From positions 54,099,702 through 54,163,701 of the forward strand of contig OX359264.1 of the NCBI GenBank assembly GCA_947179155.2: 64,000 bases of DNA. Reading direction: 5' to 3'. The notes beneath the pieces are model-generated. The model worked only from the letters and a program-made list of their open reading frames with translations, was not told where the DNA came from and did not search any database. This document shows, piece by piece, positions 45,830 through 59,500 of the stretch; position 1 is the stretch's first letter; each line of letters starts with the position of its first letter. The DNA comes from Hedera helix (Eukaryota > Streptophyta > Magnoliopsida > Apiales > Araliaceae). The position numbers and the translations under genes were made by a program.

Positions 45830-48800
45830 ATGGCGATTGAAAAGAATTGTTTTAAGGGTTCGAGATTAGATTCGGAGTTGTCCTGGAGGAGTAGGGGGAG
45901 TATGTCTAGTGATGAAGATGAGTTCCCAAAAGCAGTTGAATCTGATGATGATGATGATGATGAAGAAGAATTTGAGTATTGTGATTCTGGCGCAGGGTCG
46001 GATGACTTTGATTTGTTGGAATTGGGGGAATCAGGGGAGGAGTTTATTCAAGTTGGGGATCAGACGTTTAGCATCCCGTTCAAGTTGTATGATCTTATAG
46101 GGTTTGGTGATATTTTGTCTATGGATGTGTGGAATGATTGCTTGACTGAGGAAGAGAGGTTTAGTCTCACAAAGTATCTTCCAGATATGGATCAGGACAT
46201 GTTTATGCGAACTTTGACAGAGCTTTTTACTGGTTGTAATATACATTTTGGGAGTCCCATAAATAAGCTGTTCAATATGTTTAAGGATGGGTTATGTGAA
46301 CCGAGAGTTGCTCTGTATAGGCAGGGTATGAGTTTCTTTCAGAACCGCAAGCATTACCATCTTCTGCGGAAGCACCAGAATTCAATGGTCACTAATCTGT
46401 ATCAGATAAGGGATGCTTGGATTAATTATAGGGGATACAGCATTGAAGAGAAGCTCCAAGCGTTGAATATTATGAAGAGTCAAAAGAGCTTAATGCATGA
46501 AAAGATGGAAGAGTTGTAAACCAACTCCTCTGGAAGAGAGGAGTTAGTTGATGGTATGTGGACCAAAAGGCTGAAGGATCGAAAAATTGGGCAGAAAGCA
46601 GGTCAGTATCTTGGAAACAGACTGAGTCCCGCCTTGAACTTCTCATCTCAAGGGAGGCAGATGGAAGTGGAACAAACACACTATGGAAAACAGAATCCAA
46701 AAGGGACCTTGAAGGTGGCTGGATCGAAGATGTCCACAACAAAGGACGAATCAGGTCGTTTTGCTGCTATTCACCATGACATGGAAATGAACTTGGGCTC
46801 TTACATTTCAGCATTAGCTCCTCCAAGACAGAATAAGGCATCAGGGAATGATTCAGGAGTGGCAGTACGTATGAGAGATCAGATCAGGGGTGATGATGAT
46901 GCAGAAGATGCAATATATGAAGTGGCTGTCCAGAGAGATCGGAGTTTTCCAAGAATTGTTCAATGGATAAGGCTGGTCCTTTTAAACGGGCGAAGAAGTA
47001 TGAAGGTTTCAGAGGTGAAAAATACTAGGACAGTTTCATGGGCTTACCTGTGTCTTTGAATAACGATATTCCTGGGTATGGTAGGAATCGGTCTGTGAAT
47101 CAGTTATCAGATATCAAGGTGTTAACAGCAAAGCCATCTAACTCATGGACCCCCTATGATTATGGGAAAAAGATAAAGTACACTGATAACATGCAGCAAG
47201 TTAATGATGAAGATCGGATAAAATTCGGGAAAATCCGGGCTTCTAAATTGTCAATGAAAGGAAGTCAAATGGAGGTGAGCCTTTCCCCGTTGTTCCACCT
47301 TCTAAATTTGGTGACTGGAATGTCAAAAGCAAGAAGTGGAAGCTTGGAAGAAACTCCCCTGATATCAAAGCTAATGGTAGATTATTTAATTCTGAGTACA
47401 GAGTGACGACATCGCAGGAGGACAGGGAGATATCTATGCAGAATGAAGGCATTAAAATGTTCATGAAAGGTGAGGAGACAGATTCAGACTCCTCTAAGCA
47501 ATCTGTAGAAGACGAAGATGACAATCCTTTGATGAGGAGCAAACTGGCTTTCCCCAGCGGTGTCTCGGGTGTGAAATCTATTTCATTTCCTAAGAAGGCA
47601 AAATTTGTTAAGAAAGATAAAAAGAGTGGTGGGCTTCTTCATGGATCATCCCAATCCTCGAGAAAGATGGGAGACCTTGGTGAACAATTACACATGACAG
47701 AAGGAGATAATTACTCCATGAAAGCTAAGCAACAAGGTAAGATGCATGATATTAGTCAGTCAACTAATTCCATAACTAAAGGCCCAGAAGGCAGGTTTTT
47801 CACTGGACCTGATAGGGTGAACTTTGATGATGACCAGTACAAGTTTGGAAGGATTGGCCAGTTGCAAGGGGAACAAGGTGAAAGGTTTTCCACGTCATCA
47901 TTGAAACCCTACCCTGCTGGGAAAAGGAAGAAAGCAGAAACTATTCGCGACTACCCTGCCCCTCAGTCAACTTACATGCAAGATTACATTGTTGACTACA
48001 AAGATGATTTACTTAAAGTACGTAAGTTGGTGAGGGATACTAGAGTTACTGATAGGGTGCAGAAGAAAGGTAAAAATACTGAAGCATATGAGGATGATCA
48101 TCGTGAAAGATTTGATCTCCAGTTATTGGAGTGCAACTCCTTGACAAAAAAGCGGAAAGTGAAGGATGATTTGACATACATGGATGAGCCAGATCATACT
48201 GATTACCTATGTCAGCAGCAATTTGATGATATGACTCCCTCAAAAAAACGTGGGAAAAGAAAATTGGAGGATGCCATTGGTACTGGTGAGAAAGGAGTTT
48301 TTGAGCCATTTGTTACTGAATTACCAGCAGAAGATGCTGAGCTAGAAAGCAAAGCACAGAAAAAGCCTTTTATATTGATTACTCCTACGGTTTTCACACG
48401 GGATTCTCATTCTCAGTTATTCATCTTCTTTCAGCTGTTCGTATGGCAATGATCACCGTGCTTCCTGAGGATTCTTTAAACATAGGCAAGCATCATGACA
48501 AGAACAATGGACTGATACTTGGAGAGGATCAGGATGAAAAGCAGGAAGCCATCATGGACATAAATAACTTGGAGCAATATGGGCAGGTGAATGTCTCATC
48601 TCTTACTGTTCAGGATATTGGTAACCGTGTGAAATCAAATCCTGGAGATCCTTATATCCTTGAGACTCAAGAAACACTTCATGATTTGATCAGAGGGGTT
48701 CTGAAGATATTTTCCTCCAAAACAGCGCCTTTAGGAGTGAAAGGTTGGAAGACACTTGCTTTATATGAAAAATCTGCAAAAAGTTGGTCCTGGGTTGGTC

Positions 48801-49899
48801 CAGTGCCTCAGTGTTCATCAGATCACGAGGCTATTGAGGAGGTGACGTCTCCTGAAGCTTGGGGTTCCTCACAAAATGCTTGTGAAGTTAGTTGACTCAT
48901 TTGCTAAGTGGTTGAAGAGTGGTCAAGAGACCCTTCAACAAATAGGTAGTCTTCCTGCCCCTCCTTTGACACTCATGCAACTTAACTTGGATGATAAGGA
49001 AAGGTTCAGAGACCTAAGAGCTCAAAAGAGTCTCAACACCATTAGCACAAGCTCTGACGAAGTAAGAAATTATTTCCACTGGGAGGAAGTTCTCAGGTAT
49101 TCAATTCCTGACAGGGCCTTCTCTTACACGGCTGTCGATGGTAGAAAATCCATCGTAGCTCCCCTGAGAAGGTGTGGTGGTAAGCCAACATCAAAAGCCC
49201 GAGACCATTTTATGTTGAAACGTGATCGTCCGCCGCATGTTACAATTCTTTGTCTTGTGAGAGATGCTGCTGCAAGATTGCCTGGAAGTGTAGGAACAAG
49301 GGCAGATGTTTGTACTCTGATAAGAGATTCACAGTATATTGTGGAAGATGTCTCAGATGCACAAGTCAATCAAGTTGTTAGTGGAGCCTTGGATCGTTTG
49401 CATTACGAACGTGATCCTTGTGTGCAATTTGACGGGGAAAAGAAATTGTGGGTTTATTTACATAGAGAAAGAGAAGAAGAAGATTTTGAAGATGATGGAA
49501 CTTCATCTACTAAAAAATGGAAAAGGCAAAAGAAAGAAGCTCTTGAGCCATCTGAACAGGGAACAGTGACTGGCTTATCACGAAAATGATGAAGGGGACC
49601 ATACTGGGTTTGGTATGAGCTTCGATCTCAATGTTGACCCTTCATGCACGGATGATGATAAGAGAGTGGATCTTTTGTATTATGACGGTAGACATAATGT
49701 GGAAGACAACGTTGAAGGTCTTGTATCTGAACAAGGGGCCATGGATTGAGGTCCACCTATGGTTTGGGAGGCTCTTGGATTGAATCCTGTTCAAGAGAAC
49801 AGATTGTTATGTCATGAAAATTCTACTAATATAGATTTTGATGATGAAACTTTCAGCACAGAACAACCAGCTGACCTTTTACACACAAGCTTATCCTGA
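45830..49899 (+). pseudogene. NFRKB-like nuclear protein (plant INO80G homologue), multiply broken
   Basis: About 1356 codons of homology run without an intron. Intact relatives are nuclear proteins akin to human NFRKB, an INO80-complex subunit, with an N-terminal DEUBAD region and a winged-helix-like C-terminal domain. Seen here: acidic start (SDDDDDDEEEFEYCDSG), DEUBAD-like region (FSLTKYLPDMDQDMF, ~110-230), lysine-rich middle, SLTVQDIGNRVKSNPGDPYI, APLGVKGWKTL, SWSWVGPV, and a very conserved C-terminal stretch (GRKSIVAPLRRCGGKP, RPPHVTILCLVRDAAARLPG). Breaks: TAA 46517-46519, TAG 47026-47028 and TGA 49747-49749, plus frame changes near 46950, 47270, 48400, 48860 and 49570. The natural end is about TGA 49897. 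As neighbouring genes read cleanly over 5.7 kb of coding sequence, sequencing error is an unlikely cause. Untranslated introns may persist (donor-like 45577; GTAATT at 49913), so this is not clearly a retrocopy. Confidence 0.88.
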
Positions 49900-51762
49900 G
49901 AAAAGCTTTCAGGTAATTTCTTGTCTCTATGTGGCTACTCCATAGTCTGTAATTACTGCAGTCAATTTCTTATCAATTTTTTGAAATTGCATCAGTGACT
50001 GGAACAGTTGATTGTGTCGTGCTATTGTTTTTACTTGTGAAGCATTTATTGTGCCGTTTTGAGTATTGCGTCTTGCATAATTTCTTGCATCTTCTTTTAC
50101 TTTTTAAAATCATATAAATATAAGACCAGTGGGAGGCTTTCCATCTTGCTTCTGGCTCCTTATTTGTATCTAGCTTTGCTTCTAATGGTGATATAGACGC
50201 ACTGGCTGCAATAATATTTTCCCAACATTTATCGCAGTACTTAATATTGCTGTTTTTTTGAAGAAAAGAAATGAAAAATGAACTTATGAAAGGAAAAAAA
50301 AGGGGGGAAATAAAGAGAATATGGGAACTAATAATTTTCCCTATTGTTATAGCACAGATTCTACTCTTACAGAAAAGAGTAATGGATGATATTTGAGATA
50401 AGTCGACATACCTCTGTCCAATCTAAGTGATCTCATTCCATCCTAACCATTCATCTCTCTATTCTATAATTGTAATTCCTGTAGCCAATGGTTGAATAAA
50501 AAGTAACGACTCCTCCTAAAACTGCAGGTCAAACAAGCTCACTTAAATTGAGATAGAGTGAGTAGTTCAGTAGTTTGGGTAGTTTTTTGTCTGTGCTGTT
50601 TCCTTCCTTTCCTTTGGCATGGATGGGTGGAGGAAAAGTAGTATATATTCATGACTTGGTTGTATAAGGGTATTAAGGAAGTATGGATCTGAGCGTATAC
50701 ATCATTGACCCATGTTCTGTAAGTAGAATATAAAGGATTTTCTTGAGGGCAAACTAAACTACATACGAATGTGTAACAATATTGACAGGGTCCTGTGGCT
50801 GCACTAATTTCCTCTCATTTAACATGTTAGATAGTGTTAATATATGAGCGCTTTTGTACCTTTATTAGATTTTGTGCAGTGTATAGTAATTGGAGTTTTG
50901 TCAGATTAGATGTCAGGGTATGTGGAATTTGCAGAATTCTATACTTAACAAGTGATGGGGTCATTTTAAAGGTTATTCAAGTGGGAATTTTTTTTATAGG
51001 TAACTGAGTAAATCCACTGAAAGTGTCAAAAAGGGGACAAACCAAGCATAGGGAAAGAAGGAAAGAAAAAAAAAAAGCATAGGGAAATAAAAGCTCTGCT
51101 CACTGATACCAAAGAGAAACAAAACCCTATTATATATATGCAAACGAGGCAACAAAATTTACCTTTTCTAGGCTCCTAAAGCAAATTCTCCCAGAAAAAA
51201 TTACCTTGGTTTAGAGTTGAAGTTGAAATCAGTTTATATTTTTGCTCATCAAAAAAAAACAAAGAAAAAGAGTTGAAGTTAATATGTTGAGTAGAATTGT
51301 ATGATTCTTCTTGTTGAAAGTAGAATTGGGTGTTTCAGAAATGGTTGAAATTAAGGTTTAAAGTTGCAAGATTACAACTCACCATGGCCATTAAAAAAAG
51401 CTTGTGCTGAGATAATGGCTCATCATTTATGTTTCTGATAAAATACTTCTTTCTTTTCTTTACCATGATTATGTACTCAAAGAGAAGGCATTAAAGTACA
51501 TACTCCATATTTGCTTTACTTGGCCCAGTTATTCAGATTTCTTACAATGCATAACATTAATATATTTGCAGGCACCGTTTAGTTCCATTCGAGCCATCTC
51601 TTCCCAGTCAAGATGTCTTATACCTTGTATATTTTGATTGCACCACGAAAATGTAGAACAATGAAACTTGTTGAGGACAATAATTTTTTAACGCAGGTGA
51701 ATCTCTCATGCGCAACATATAGTTTCTCTTTTTTTGTTATTGCTAAATATAGTTTCTTTCTG

Positions 51763-51788
51763 CCCCCCCCCCCCCCCCCCCCCCCCCC
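51763..51788. repeat. Poly(C) run of 26 bases
   Basis: Twenty-six C residues in a row are striking in DNA of this low GC content. The length may not be exact, as such homopolymers are error-prone. Confidence 0.9.
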
Positions 51789-52751
51789 TCCTTTTTGACT
51801 TTACAGCAGTTTTAGATCTTAATCGTATTAAAATACAGTTGTTCAGAGTACTCTCCGAATCGAAAAGAGTTTGCAAATGCTACAACTGTTATCTTTCTGT
51901 GTACATATGTGTGACCATTATAATTCCTGTGAAAGAAATATTGATTCATTGTTGTTATAAGTTGTACAGTTTTTACAAAGTTCATTATCTTTTAATTCCA
52001 TACAGCATTCTATTGGTTAATCATACGAGACTATGAAATGGGGATTTTAATCTATTTAAAGTTAACCGGGATGTCTTAGTTGCTCTTAAACCGGGTTGAT
52101 TAAAAAAATTATACTTATTTAATTGGTTAATATTTTTACTTCTTTTTTTTTTATTTGTATTATCTCATAAGATATACGTGAGGAATTGGTAGATTCTCTC
52201 ACTTTGTAGGTAACTATATAATATATTCTTTTACTTTGTAGGCAACACGTTTATAAGATATATAATAGAATTTATAAGGTAATTCAATGTATATATAATG
52301 TAAATGGATAGTTTCCTATTTTATAGGCATTCAGTTACATCCAATATCTCTTTTGTAGGAAACCAGAAATGTAGGAAACTTGAAATGTATTATAGATTCA
52401 TTTAAAATCTTTTTTAATTTTTATTCTTCCTTTTTTTTTTCTTTTTTTTTTTTGTTTTGTCCAAGGTATTTTATTAAAAAATAAAAATATTATTATTGGG
52501 TAAGATCAAATGTCTCACTATTTTAATAAATAATGATAAAAATTGTACTTGCTTTGATGCAATTTTATTTTTAGTTCAATTCAAAATTAGAGATATATTT
52601 TTATTTTACAGCTATAAAATGTTATGATTGTCTTAAATTTGTTATTTTTTTTTATTATCATTTATAACATCACAGTTTCATTACTTAGCTAATGTTTAAT
52701 GTATATTTGACTATATAAATTAAAATTATTAAATAAAATATAATTGTAAAT

Positions 52752-52786
52752 CCCGTGTCGTGCTTGGCACGGGACACTGAGTTAGT
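52752..52786 (+). mobile_element. Possible Helitron 3' terminus (hairpin)
   Basis: CCCGTGTCGTGCTTGGCACGGG forms a GC-rich hairpin (CCCGTG/GCACGGG, or CCCGTGC-like) in very AT-rich DNA, followed after a few bases by CTGAGTTAGT. Plant Helitrons commonly end with such a CCCGTGC...GCACGGG hairpin a short distance before CTAGT. The exact CTRR end is degenerate here and I could not find a matching TC 5' end, so this is tentative. Confidence 0.4.
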
Positions 52787-53539
52787 ATATTAAATTTCAA
52801 TACCAATAACGAATAATTCATTGTGACATTTTCACAAACAAATTAATAATCTCTTAATAACATTATTTTGAATTATTATTAATTTTAAATATTTAGAGAA
52901 TTAATATATGTAACATTGCCATCAGCACTAATATTCCGGTTCATGCCATTAATGACTTCAATTTATTAACATAGAAAATTTTACTTGCCCCATATCTCAA
53001 ATACCCGATTTTTCTTTTGGAAAATCTTAAATAAATCTCAAAAAAGTTTTCCAGTTAATACTTCATCCACATGGATGAACTCGGTAGCTATAACCAACTA
53101 TAATAATACACAAATCATTTTGTATTTCATTTTTAAGTTATCAAATCAATATTAACTCCTCAAAAACTGACCCAAGTAAATTGACCTGAAACTATTCCAA
53201 TCAGTATTAACTGTCAGCGATGATGACGATTTATTTTTATTTCATTAACTGAAACTCTTCCAATCACCCAAGTAATGTATGTAAATTGTACTCCAGTAAA
53301 ATAGAATTACATAATTAAAAATAATACATTCACCCGATAAGCCTTGGTCAATTAAAGCTCATTGTAGCAATGAACTGAAACTCCCAAGAATGTAAAGGTA
53401 AAAATAGCGGAGGGAAACAGAACAGGGAAAAAAAACTACAGATTCCCTGCCTTGAAAATAAAATTCTTCAATAAACAAAGATATATATATATATATATAC
53501 TGTACAATCCTATTGTTACTGCTGTTATGTTCTGCTTTC

Positions 53540-56500
53540 TTAGTTTATAGCCGTGAGGGGAACTCTGGAATCACCACCTAACATGTGGTGGTGTTTTACA
53601 TCTCCATTTGCTTGCTTCGAAGATTTTGAGTCCCAGAACGACTTCAATAACTCCTCAAATGCAGGGGTTCTGAGTTCTTCAATGGATGTGATGCTTGGTA
53701 GATTGAATGGTCTCTTTCTCGGCGTAGAGCATGATGGTTGATCAACCTGTTGCAAGATAAAAATATATAATAATAAAAAAAAAAAGGGTGAAACTTGAGA
53801 ACTGAATCATAACTATGCATCTGTTAATTGGTTTCTATATTGAAGATTACTGCTATTCTAAGCAAACCCTTTGATTTAATGAACATGAACGCAATAAAAC
53901 TGGCCTAGTTTATACCCTGTCCTCTGTCCAAAAAAGGAGTCTGTGTTTCTTGCGACTCCAAAAACATATTTCTTAACGAATCTTAAATCTATGTTCAGCC
54001 TTTCTGAAACATATTCTTACCACATATTCAGTTAGGAGGCATTTTCCTGCATCTTCTGTGATCTCCACAGTCTTGTGGTAGTGTCCGCTCTTCAGTTCCC
54101 TCAAATCTCCACAACAAGGAATAATCATAGAATCAAGGTTACCACGTGCATCATGGTCAAGTTGTAAGGAATCTGTAAGGGTTCGTTCAGTTAATTACAT
54201 TTGATTTTGAAAACCAAAACCATCTATTCAATGCCACAAAATAAGGCTCATCACTTGCACAAACTAGATACTTACTATCAATGGAGCAAAGTAGATTCTT
54301 GCTTGCGATGTCTGCATCTTCAAGAGTAGATGACACAGAAGAAGAAAACCGAGAACGCAATATTTGATTGGCATCCATTCCTCCCCTAAAAAGATGAACA
54401 TTAAATAAAAATGTGCATATATATATGTGATCCCAAAGAACTAAGAGGTAGCCAACCTTATTATTTCATCAACAGAAGCAACATTGCTCTTCTCTAGACT
54501 CAACAAGGATTCTTGAGCACTGCTCCACTGCTGTTGTCCCATTTTCGCATTTTGTAAACTGCCAATGTGCATATAAGTGGCTAATTAATTTAAAGTTAAA
54601 TAAAGAAGGGGGGTAATACGAATAAAATGTGTTCATAATTATATATATCATCATCTTTTATCCAAAAATTAATATCCTCATCCCAAGTGGCTGATACCAT
54701 TTCTGAAGAACCCCTTCCAGATCTTTCTTTCCACTTTCGACTTCAGCAGAATCCTCAAGATAATGTGCTTCAGCTTTGTCAATGTAACTAGACCATTCAA
54801 CCTTGACAGAAGATTTTGAATCTTGCAAAGTTGACATTTCTTGCTGTAACCTGCCTGTTCTGCTAGCTGCACTCTCCCGAAGGTCTGTAACTGCAGCTTG
54901 GACCTGAATGACGTGCACAGAAGCTCAGATTTTCAACTACCCTTAAAGAAGTATGATTGAAGCAATAATAGTGCACCAAAATGATTATGAGGAAATAAGA
55001 ATACTGAATCAATGCACGAAATATTCTGAATGACTGACTGACTGACATGGGATCTAACAAGTCAATGTTACCATAAGTATCAGTCCTGAATTAACTCTTA
55101 ATCAAAGGATTATTCATAGTCAAACTCAGGCCTGGCCTAAATATATTTGTAGAAAGAAAAAAGAAGACACGCATTGTCGGACCTGTCGGTAAAGTTCATA
55201 AGCTCAACTATATATTTCAGCTATCAATAAGAACAAAAAAAAATTACGCATACTTGTAATTTCCCAAGTTTTGTGGCTTGCACAAAAACTTTTCTGCTAT
55301 TTTAACTTCAGAAGCAGCAGATATACGATAACATTTAATATAATTTTACACAAGTTGAGATATAACTGTCTATAGCTAACATCCAGACGAAAGAATATAC
55401 TTATTGACGCATATCTTAGAAAGAGAACAATTCTTCACCCAAATTGCATGTAAAACGGTTTTATGTTGAGATTCATATTGCTGAAAAACCCAGCAAACAG
55501 CCACTAGACATTTAGTTTATTGTATGTTTAAGAATTTGTGGGTAGGATACTTGAAACGGTATACATTCAGAATGACCACCATTAAGCAAACTTTAAAGGC
55601 AAATTGTAACGGAAGTTCAGTTAAAGTAATAGTTGATTTATTTATACTAAAGAAGAACGTGCGCATACCAGTTTCTTCTTCCTAGAATTTGAACTTGCAA
55701 GCAGCTTTGCAACTTTTTCTAGGAGTTGCCTTTCTTCGTTGGCTGCGCATTCCTGCAGATTTATAACATGAGACATTAAAATGGGAAACTTATGGGTTTA
55801 TGTTATTATACAAATTCAAGCAAAAAGTTTAGTTACCTCAAATTTCTTTTCAAGTTCAGATAATTTCTGGTCATTGACCGTTTTTGCTTCTTCTACAAGT
55901 TGATTCAAATTGGATGCATGCATATCTAAGGTCTTGAAGAAGTTTACAGTAATTTGAGAAATTGATCGTGTGGTAGCAACAGATCTGGAATGTGCCTGCA
56001 TTTCGTGTCAATAACAATATACCTAGTGTCATACTTCAAATCATTAAGGTCTATACACTCAAAAATAGGTAAGGCAAACTCTAAAAATGCTAACCTCTCG
56101 CTGTTGTTGTGCATATGCAGTCAATTTATCCTCCTGACTGTAGAGACTATTTTGAAGATCATTAAGTAGTTTATTAGCCTCTGAAGCTATTTCTTTAAAA
56201 AGCTACATTATACAAATGAAAGTCAAACACAGACAGAGAATAAGATTTGGCAGAGTTTTTCTAAAAGCGATTAACAAGAGATGCATACATCACCAAGAAC
56301 AGATGAATGTTTAGAGACTTCATTATTCAAATGTCCAAAAGTTGACTGAGAATTTCCAACAAGCTCCCCCGCTAAATCTTCTGAAGCCTTAATACCAGAA
56401 CCATACATGATTTTTAACTTCGCTACGTTTTCACGAAGTTCTTTGGTAGCCTATATGCTCAACAAAGATATACTGTATCAACTCACTATGCCACCCAAAG

Positions 56501-59500
56501 CAAGGCGTCTATTATCTTATTTATGTCTTACAAAATTGTACCTCTGCTTTTGTGGATACGAATGACTGCATATCTTCCTCCATGACTCTCAATTGCTGCT
56601 CTTGTTGCGTGACAGAAGCTGCCACAGTCTTATGCAAGATTTCAAGTTGTTGAGCTAATTGAGACTGGAATTTCTGAATAAGAATTCTGTTTCCATTTTC
56701 TATTTTGTCCTTGTGTTCTGGTAAAATCAGCAATGTTTTTTTAGTAAATAACATTTTATGAGCAAAAATCCTTGAGCAGATTCATTTCTCTAAATTGCAT
56801 ACAGACCAATCTTGGTGAACAGGCTAGACACATCTGAAGCAGCACTCTCCAGCTCTGCTCTTAGCTCAAATGCCCGCTCAATAAGTACTCGCTCTGATGA
56901 AGAACAAACATTAAACATCATTGACAAAAATTTATAAATGGAGGCTTCAAACTGTTAAATAGCATTGACTATATCAATCTACGTAAACAAGATGGTAAAG
57001 ATAAGAATAAGGTGTTAATATCAGATAAAGAAATACGGTATAGCATGAATACAAGAAAAGTTGGCATTCTCCTTCAGAACACAAAGGTGCCAAGTACTTT
57101 CTGGCTAAAAGTTTTTTATGTGGAGTACAAACGTATGATATTTGGCTCACCAGACTTGAGAAGATTGGATATCAGATATTCTTTTTCTTTGATGGTAGCA
57201 TTTGCTTGTCTATGTTTTTCTTCAAGATCAACCAATGCATGTTCAGTTTCATGGAGCTTTTTCTGAAGAACAAAAATGGAAAAGAAAAAGTAAATAATTA
57301 TTTTGTGACAGGAAATGCAATAGGTGCCTTGTGTGGTAAGATTAATAGAATACGCCACTCTACTAAGATTACCTCTGTTTTTTCAAGTTTATCGCTTAAT
57401 TCTGCTGTCAGTAGCAGCTGAGAATTGTGAAGACCCTGGAGCTCCATAAATTGCTGTTTACAAGAAAAAATGAATTATAAGCAATCTAATTTCTCAAAGA
57501 GGATCAGGAAAAGCTCTAGGCAAGTTATAATCTCAAGATAGGTACCTTGTCCCTGGATTCAAAATCAAGTTCCATCCGCTCTATCTTTTCAGCCATTGCC
57601 TGGAGAAAAGGAAAACGAAAAGAAGCTTAGACTTATTTTTTTCCAATACACTTTCAGTGGGTGAAAACTATTATCACTCTAGATGAAGAACCTTCTTTTC
57701 CGCTTCATCTTGAAGATATCGATCTTTTGGTATATATATTCCATTCTTCTCTCTCGCAGAATATACCTCTTTTAGAACATAGATAAAAAGTAAATATGAC
57801 ATCGTAAGTGATATTAAGAGAGAGATGGGGGGAGGGAGGGAGGGAGGGAAGGAAGGAGGGAGTACAGGTTATAAAACAGTTACAAACCTTGTTTAAGCCT
57901 GTCGATTTCAGAGTACAAGTCCTTGATCATTGTAGACTTCATCATTTTCTGATTAATCTGAAATAATATTCAACAAAACCGTTATACTAGGTCTTTGATG
58001 AGGAAGAGTAAACTTTTAGAATATGAGAACACAATAAAAGCTTTGAGGAAAAAAGAAAAGGGTGATATTCAAAGTCATCATGTGTCGCCAAAATACTAAC
58101 CTCTGGTTTGTTTTTGATATTTTTGGCACGGTGTGCATAATCTAAAGTGCTGAGTGTCTCTTCCAAACTATGGACTGAGGGTGATATTGTGGCAATTATG
58201 CATGTCTTTGTCTTCCCTCCCAAGGAATCTCTCAACAACCTTGTCAATTTACTATCCCTGACATCAGAGATAATACCATTTTAGCTGTTTTTCCGACTCT
58301 GAATGTAACATACCCTTGCTACCGATTTAAATTCCGAAAAAGCTACTTGAATGTATAATACCTATATGGTACATGACCCGAATGCTCCACTAGCGCATTT
58401 ATAACACGACCAAGTGTAAGCAAGCTTTTATTAATCTCACCGGCTTCCCTTGCACGTCCCTTCAAGAAAATGGATTAGTTTGTGACTATATGAACCATCA
58501 ACCATTGTTAAATAATGAGTATCCAGAGATCATTTGGGCAAGAGACTATAGGAAAAATGCCGAGAACAAATTCACATTTGTACATTTTAAAGTAAATTTT
58601 TATCATTGTTTGTAAGTTTGTACCTCTCTTGCACCAGAACGCGAAATATTCTCAGAACCAGCAAGGTCAACTAAATTGAGCTTCCCGCATTTAATCATCT
58701 CCTCCCCTTCTGGAGTACACTCCTTAATGTGAATTGTGATAGAAAATATCGAGTGAGACCGGCTGCTTTGTTTGTTAAGAAGGGTCTCCGCTGTACGCCT
58801 TTTAGCAGAGCCTTTCTCCAAAATTTTGTATATTTCATTTGCAGTGCATACTATTTCCTCTTCCAACCCTCGAACGAAAACACCTCCCTTTCCATCCTCC
58901 ATTAGTGCTATGGGTTTCTTGGATTTGTCATCGATAAATTTTGAACATTCCTCTGGAGCCAAAAGATCTGTTATCTCCTCATTGTACAGCTCGAGAAATG
59001 TAACTTTCATGCTATACTCGGCACTTTGAGCTTCTAATATATTAAAAATTTGTCGAACAGCTCTGGGAATAACACCTGCGTCACTCGGGAATTCCCCATT
59101 CTGAACAATGAACACTGAGAATTATTAGTTGCAAAAATCAATGAAAGTAATATGAGCATTTAACTTAATAGTATTGAGTACATTTAGGCAGTGAAAAAAT
59201 TTAACCTTTTTTCTCGCTCCCCCCTCCATTGTATATGTTTTCCCAGTTCCTGTCTGCCCATAGGCAAAAATAGTACAATTATAGCCCTCAAGAACTTCGA
59301 ACACAGTAGGAGATACGGCCTGATCATACAAATCCTTTTGTTGGGAAGCCGGACCAAAGACCTAGAAAAATTATCACACGTTATACAAAATCTCGATCGA
59401 TGATATTTCTTCAGGAATACCACATTATTTGTTGGACAACCATAAGAATAAAATTTTCGAGTACTACAAATTATACGAGGAAAAAGGTTTACTATGTTCG

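Larger units (their letters stand above)
49900..53539. other. 3' flank of the pseudogene and intergenic region before kinesin-5
   Basis: The pseudogene's 3' untranslated region starts this stretch; GTAATTTCTT at 49913 could be a donor and TTTGCAG at 51565-51571 an acceptor for a 3'-leader intron, which is weakly supported. No gene is visible. Notable items are a 26-base C run (51763-51788) and a possible Helitron 3' end (52752-52786). The rest is AT-rich. Confidence 0.5.

Noticed and set aside
49913..51571. A 3'-untranslated intron with an exon from 51572 for the NFRKB-like locus
   Set aside because: The donor and acceptor fit the consensus, but nothing in the supposed exon can be recognised, so it was not annotated as an exon.
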